From contig NC_016131.3 in the NCBI RefSeq assembly GCF_000005505.3, positions 38,912,855 through 38,976,854 on the forward strand: a stretch of DNA of 64,000 nucleotides, read 5' to 3'. The notes below the pieces were generated by a model, which searched no databases, was not told where the DNA came from, and saw nothing but the letters and a program-made list of their open reading frames with translations. Origin of the DNA: Brachypodium distachyon (Eukaryota; Streptophyta; Magnoliopsida; Poales; Poaceae). Positions 62,774-64,000 of the stretch are shown piece after piece; the first letter of the stretch is position 1, and each line of letters starts with the position of its first letter. The position numbers were made by a program, and so were the translations under genes.

Positions 62774-63304
62774 ATGGCTTCTTTGAGCCAGCTAACGCCG
62801 TACAGCAGCGGCAGCGGCTACTATCCTTCCTACGGCTCCGTCCAGCACGCCGGCAACAAGCTGCCGGGGGCAGACGACGAAGGCGGAGGCTCCTTCGGGC
62901 CGGTCCTGGTGGTGCTGGCCGTCATCTCTTTCCTCGCGATCTCCGCGTGCATTGCCGGCCGGCTGGGTGGCCGGGCATCCACAAAGTCCTTTGCCGAGAA
63001 GCAGCAGCAGAGTAGTAGTGCAGATGGTGCTGCCGAGAAGGGTTTGGGAGCGGTGATGTGGCCCCTGCCGAGCTCCCGCGCCACGGTCCACCATGATGAT
63101 GAAGACGCTTTCGAGATCAAGCTAGCGCCGGCGGGGTCGGTGAAAGACGGCCTGTCGCGGCAGTATGCAGCAGGTTTCAGGTGTGCTCCTCCTCCTCCTG
63201 CAATTGCAAACAACGGTGGTGTAGCGAGAGTGCTGCATGTCAGGGGCGCTGGAGAGCCGTGCACTCCTGCCGTCCTGCCTGCAAAGCAAAACACTTGTAG
63301 CTGA
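62774..63304 (+). CDS. Small single-pass membrane protein, function unknown
   Basis: A single-exon frame of 176 residues. The ATG sits in good plant context (AATCAATGGCT). Upstream codons in the same frame lack an ATG. The N-terminal 40 residues are rich in Ser, Gly and Tyr. Residues 42-62 (GPVLVVLAVISFLAIS onward) form one hydrophobic helix, followed by GRLGGR. The rest is hydrophilic with a poly-Gln/Ser patch near 77-85, an acidic HHDDEDAFEIKL patch and a Cys near the end. I do not recognise a domain. The codon pattern is GC-rich at third positions, as in many grass genes, and a TATA box and leader are in place, so I take it as real. It may be a plasma-membrane or secretory-pathway protein (inference). 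Confidence 0.78.
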   Translation: MASLSQLTPYSSGSGYYPSYGSVQHAGNKLPGADDEGGGSFGPVLVVLAVISFLAISACIAGRLGGRASTKSFAEKQQQSSSADGAAEKGLGAVMWPLPSSRATVHHDDEDAFEIKLAPAGSVKDGLSRQYAAGFRCAPPPPAIANNGGVARVLHVRGAGEPCTPAVLPAKQNTCS

Positions 63305-63770
63305 GTACCGGGTCGGATCCACATGTCGGTGACTCCACGGCAGTTGTTTCTCAGTACTATACTCTTCAACAGCGTCCCGGTATTTTATTTTATTTTTGAA
63401 AGTCAGCATTTCCATTTTCTTTTTATACTACTTCGTTACAGTGTCCTGTAACAACTGTCTAATCAAGTCTTTACTTAAGATTTTCATTTTTGAGAATCAG
63501 AAACTCTGTAAGAAATACTCATTTTTTAAGAGAGAATGTTTTTTTAGGGATTTAGAGAGGACGTAACAAATACTCATATAAGGGTCGTAAACAATAGTGC
63601 TACACGCACGACATTTATATCTGTACGACGCACGTTATCGTTCAATCCCAATCCACATCTGCACATTTGATTTTCTTCCAAAACAAATATTACCAGGGAG
63701 ACTCAGACAGCACAACCCTAGCCACGCCAGGTCGTACATGTATAGGACAACAAAACGCTTTTTTGAGGTG
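63305..63770. other. 3' flank of the small membrane-protein gene
   Basis: Probable 3' UTR with T-rich stretches (ATTTTATTTTATTTTTG near 63382). No further gene is seen. Confidence 0.4.
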
Positions 63771-63773
63771 TAC

Positions 63774-64000
63774 TCGGTCCGTTTCTAAATATCTGTATAT
63801 TTAGACTTATATTAAGTCAAACATCGTTAATTTTGACCAACTTTATATAGATAAAAATACCAACATACTTCCTCCATTTCACAAAAAATGGCGTCCACGC
63901 TTTTCGAGATCGAACTTTGACCAACGTTTAGACCAATTGTATATAGATTATATGTTACAAATTTTATATCGTTGGAAAGGTTTTTAAAATACGAATCTAA
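63774..64000. mobile_element. Two Stowaway-type MITE starts, cut by the window end
   Basis: CTCGGTCCGTTTCTAAATATC follows a TA at 63772-63773, and CTTCCTCCATTTCACAAAAAATGG follows a TA at 63866-63867. Both continue with TTTGACCAA-type subterminal words. The second may be nested in the first. The closing ends lie beyond the window. Confidence 0.6.

Noticed and set aside
1..64000. CRISPR array, operon or bacterial features
   Set aside because: Spliceosomal introns and plant transposons throughout; no spaced identical repeats or prokaryotic gene layout.

Overview
This window is nuclear DNA from a grass. Genes are split by many introns, and the transposon mix points the same way: Stowaway and Tourist MITEs, Au SINE copies, hAT, Mutator-like and Helitron non-autonomous elements, and copia and gypsy remnants. 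Au SINEs together with a SAD1-type oxidosqualene cyclase suggest Pooideae (wheat, barley or oat relatives). The species cannot be fixed from sequence alone.

Four genes are supported. (1) A RADIALIS-like single-MYB/SANT protein at 11.9-12.2 kb, minus strand. (2) An oxidosqualene cyclase at 21.9-45.9 kb, plus strand, with 18 exons that join in frame into 753 residues. It carries the DCTAE catalytic motif and looks like the grass SAD1/beta-amyrin synthase group. (3) An ER Sec63/ERdj2 J-protein at 50.0-57.3 kb, minus strand, with 10 exons and 681 residues. (4) A small single-pass membrane protein of unknown function at 62.8-63.3 kb, plus strand. No cytochrome P450, acyltransferase or glycosyltransferase is visible beside the cyclase, so a triterpene gene cluster is not shown within this window.

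Layout: 1-5.3 kb is a long-terminal-inverted-repeat element that starts before the window. 5.3-11.9 kb is repeat-derived or empty sequence. 12-21.5 kb holds an Au SINE, a Stowaway nested in a hAT MITE, and two Mutator-like elements. 21.4-21.9 kb is the cyclase promoter, with a perfect inverted repeat and a TATA box. The cyclase introns hold a hAT-gene remnant, Tourist and Stowaway MITEs, a Harbinger-like element, a Helitron, a Mutator-like element directly beside a solo LTR, and a hAT element. 46-49.9 kb is intergenic with one hAT element. The Sec63 introns hold another hAT element and a Stowaway. 57.4-62.7 kb holds a further hAT element and a gypsy polyprotein remnant.

The most informative results are the complete cyclase gene model, with active-site changes and a GC-AG intron, and the base-resolved transposon insertions with target-site duplications. 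Four hAT-type elements share a design of degenerate short-motif arrays at their ends.
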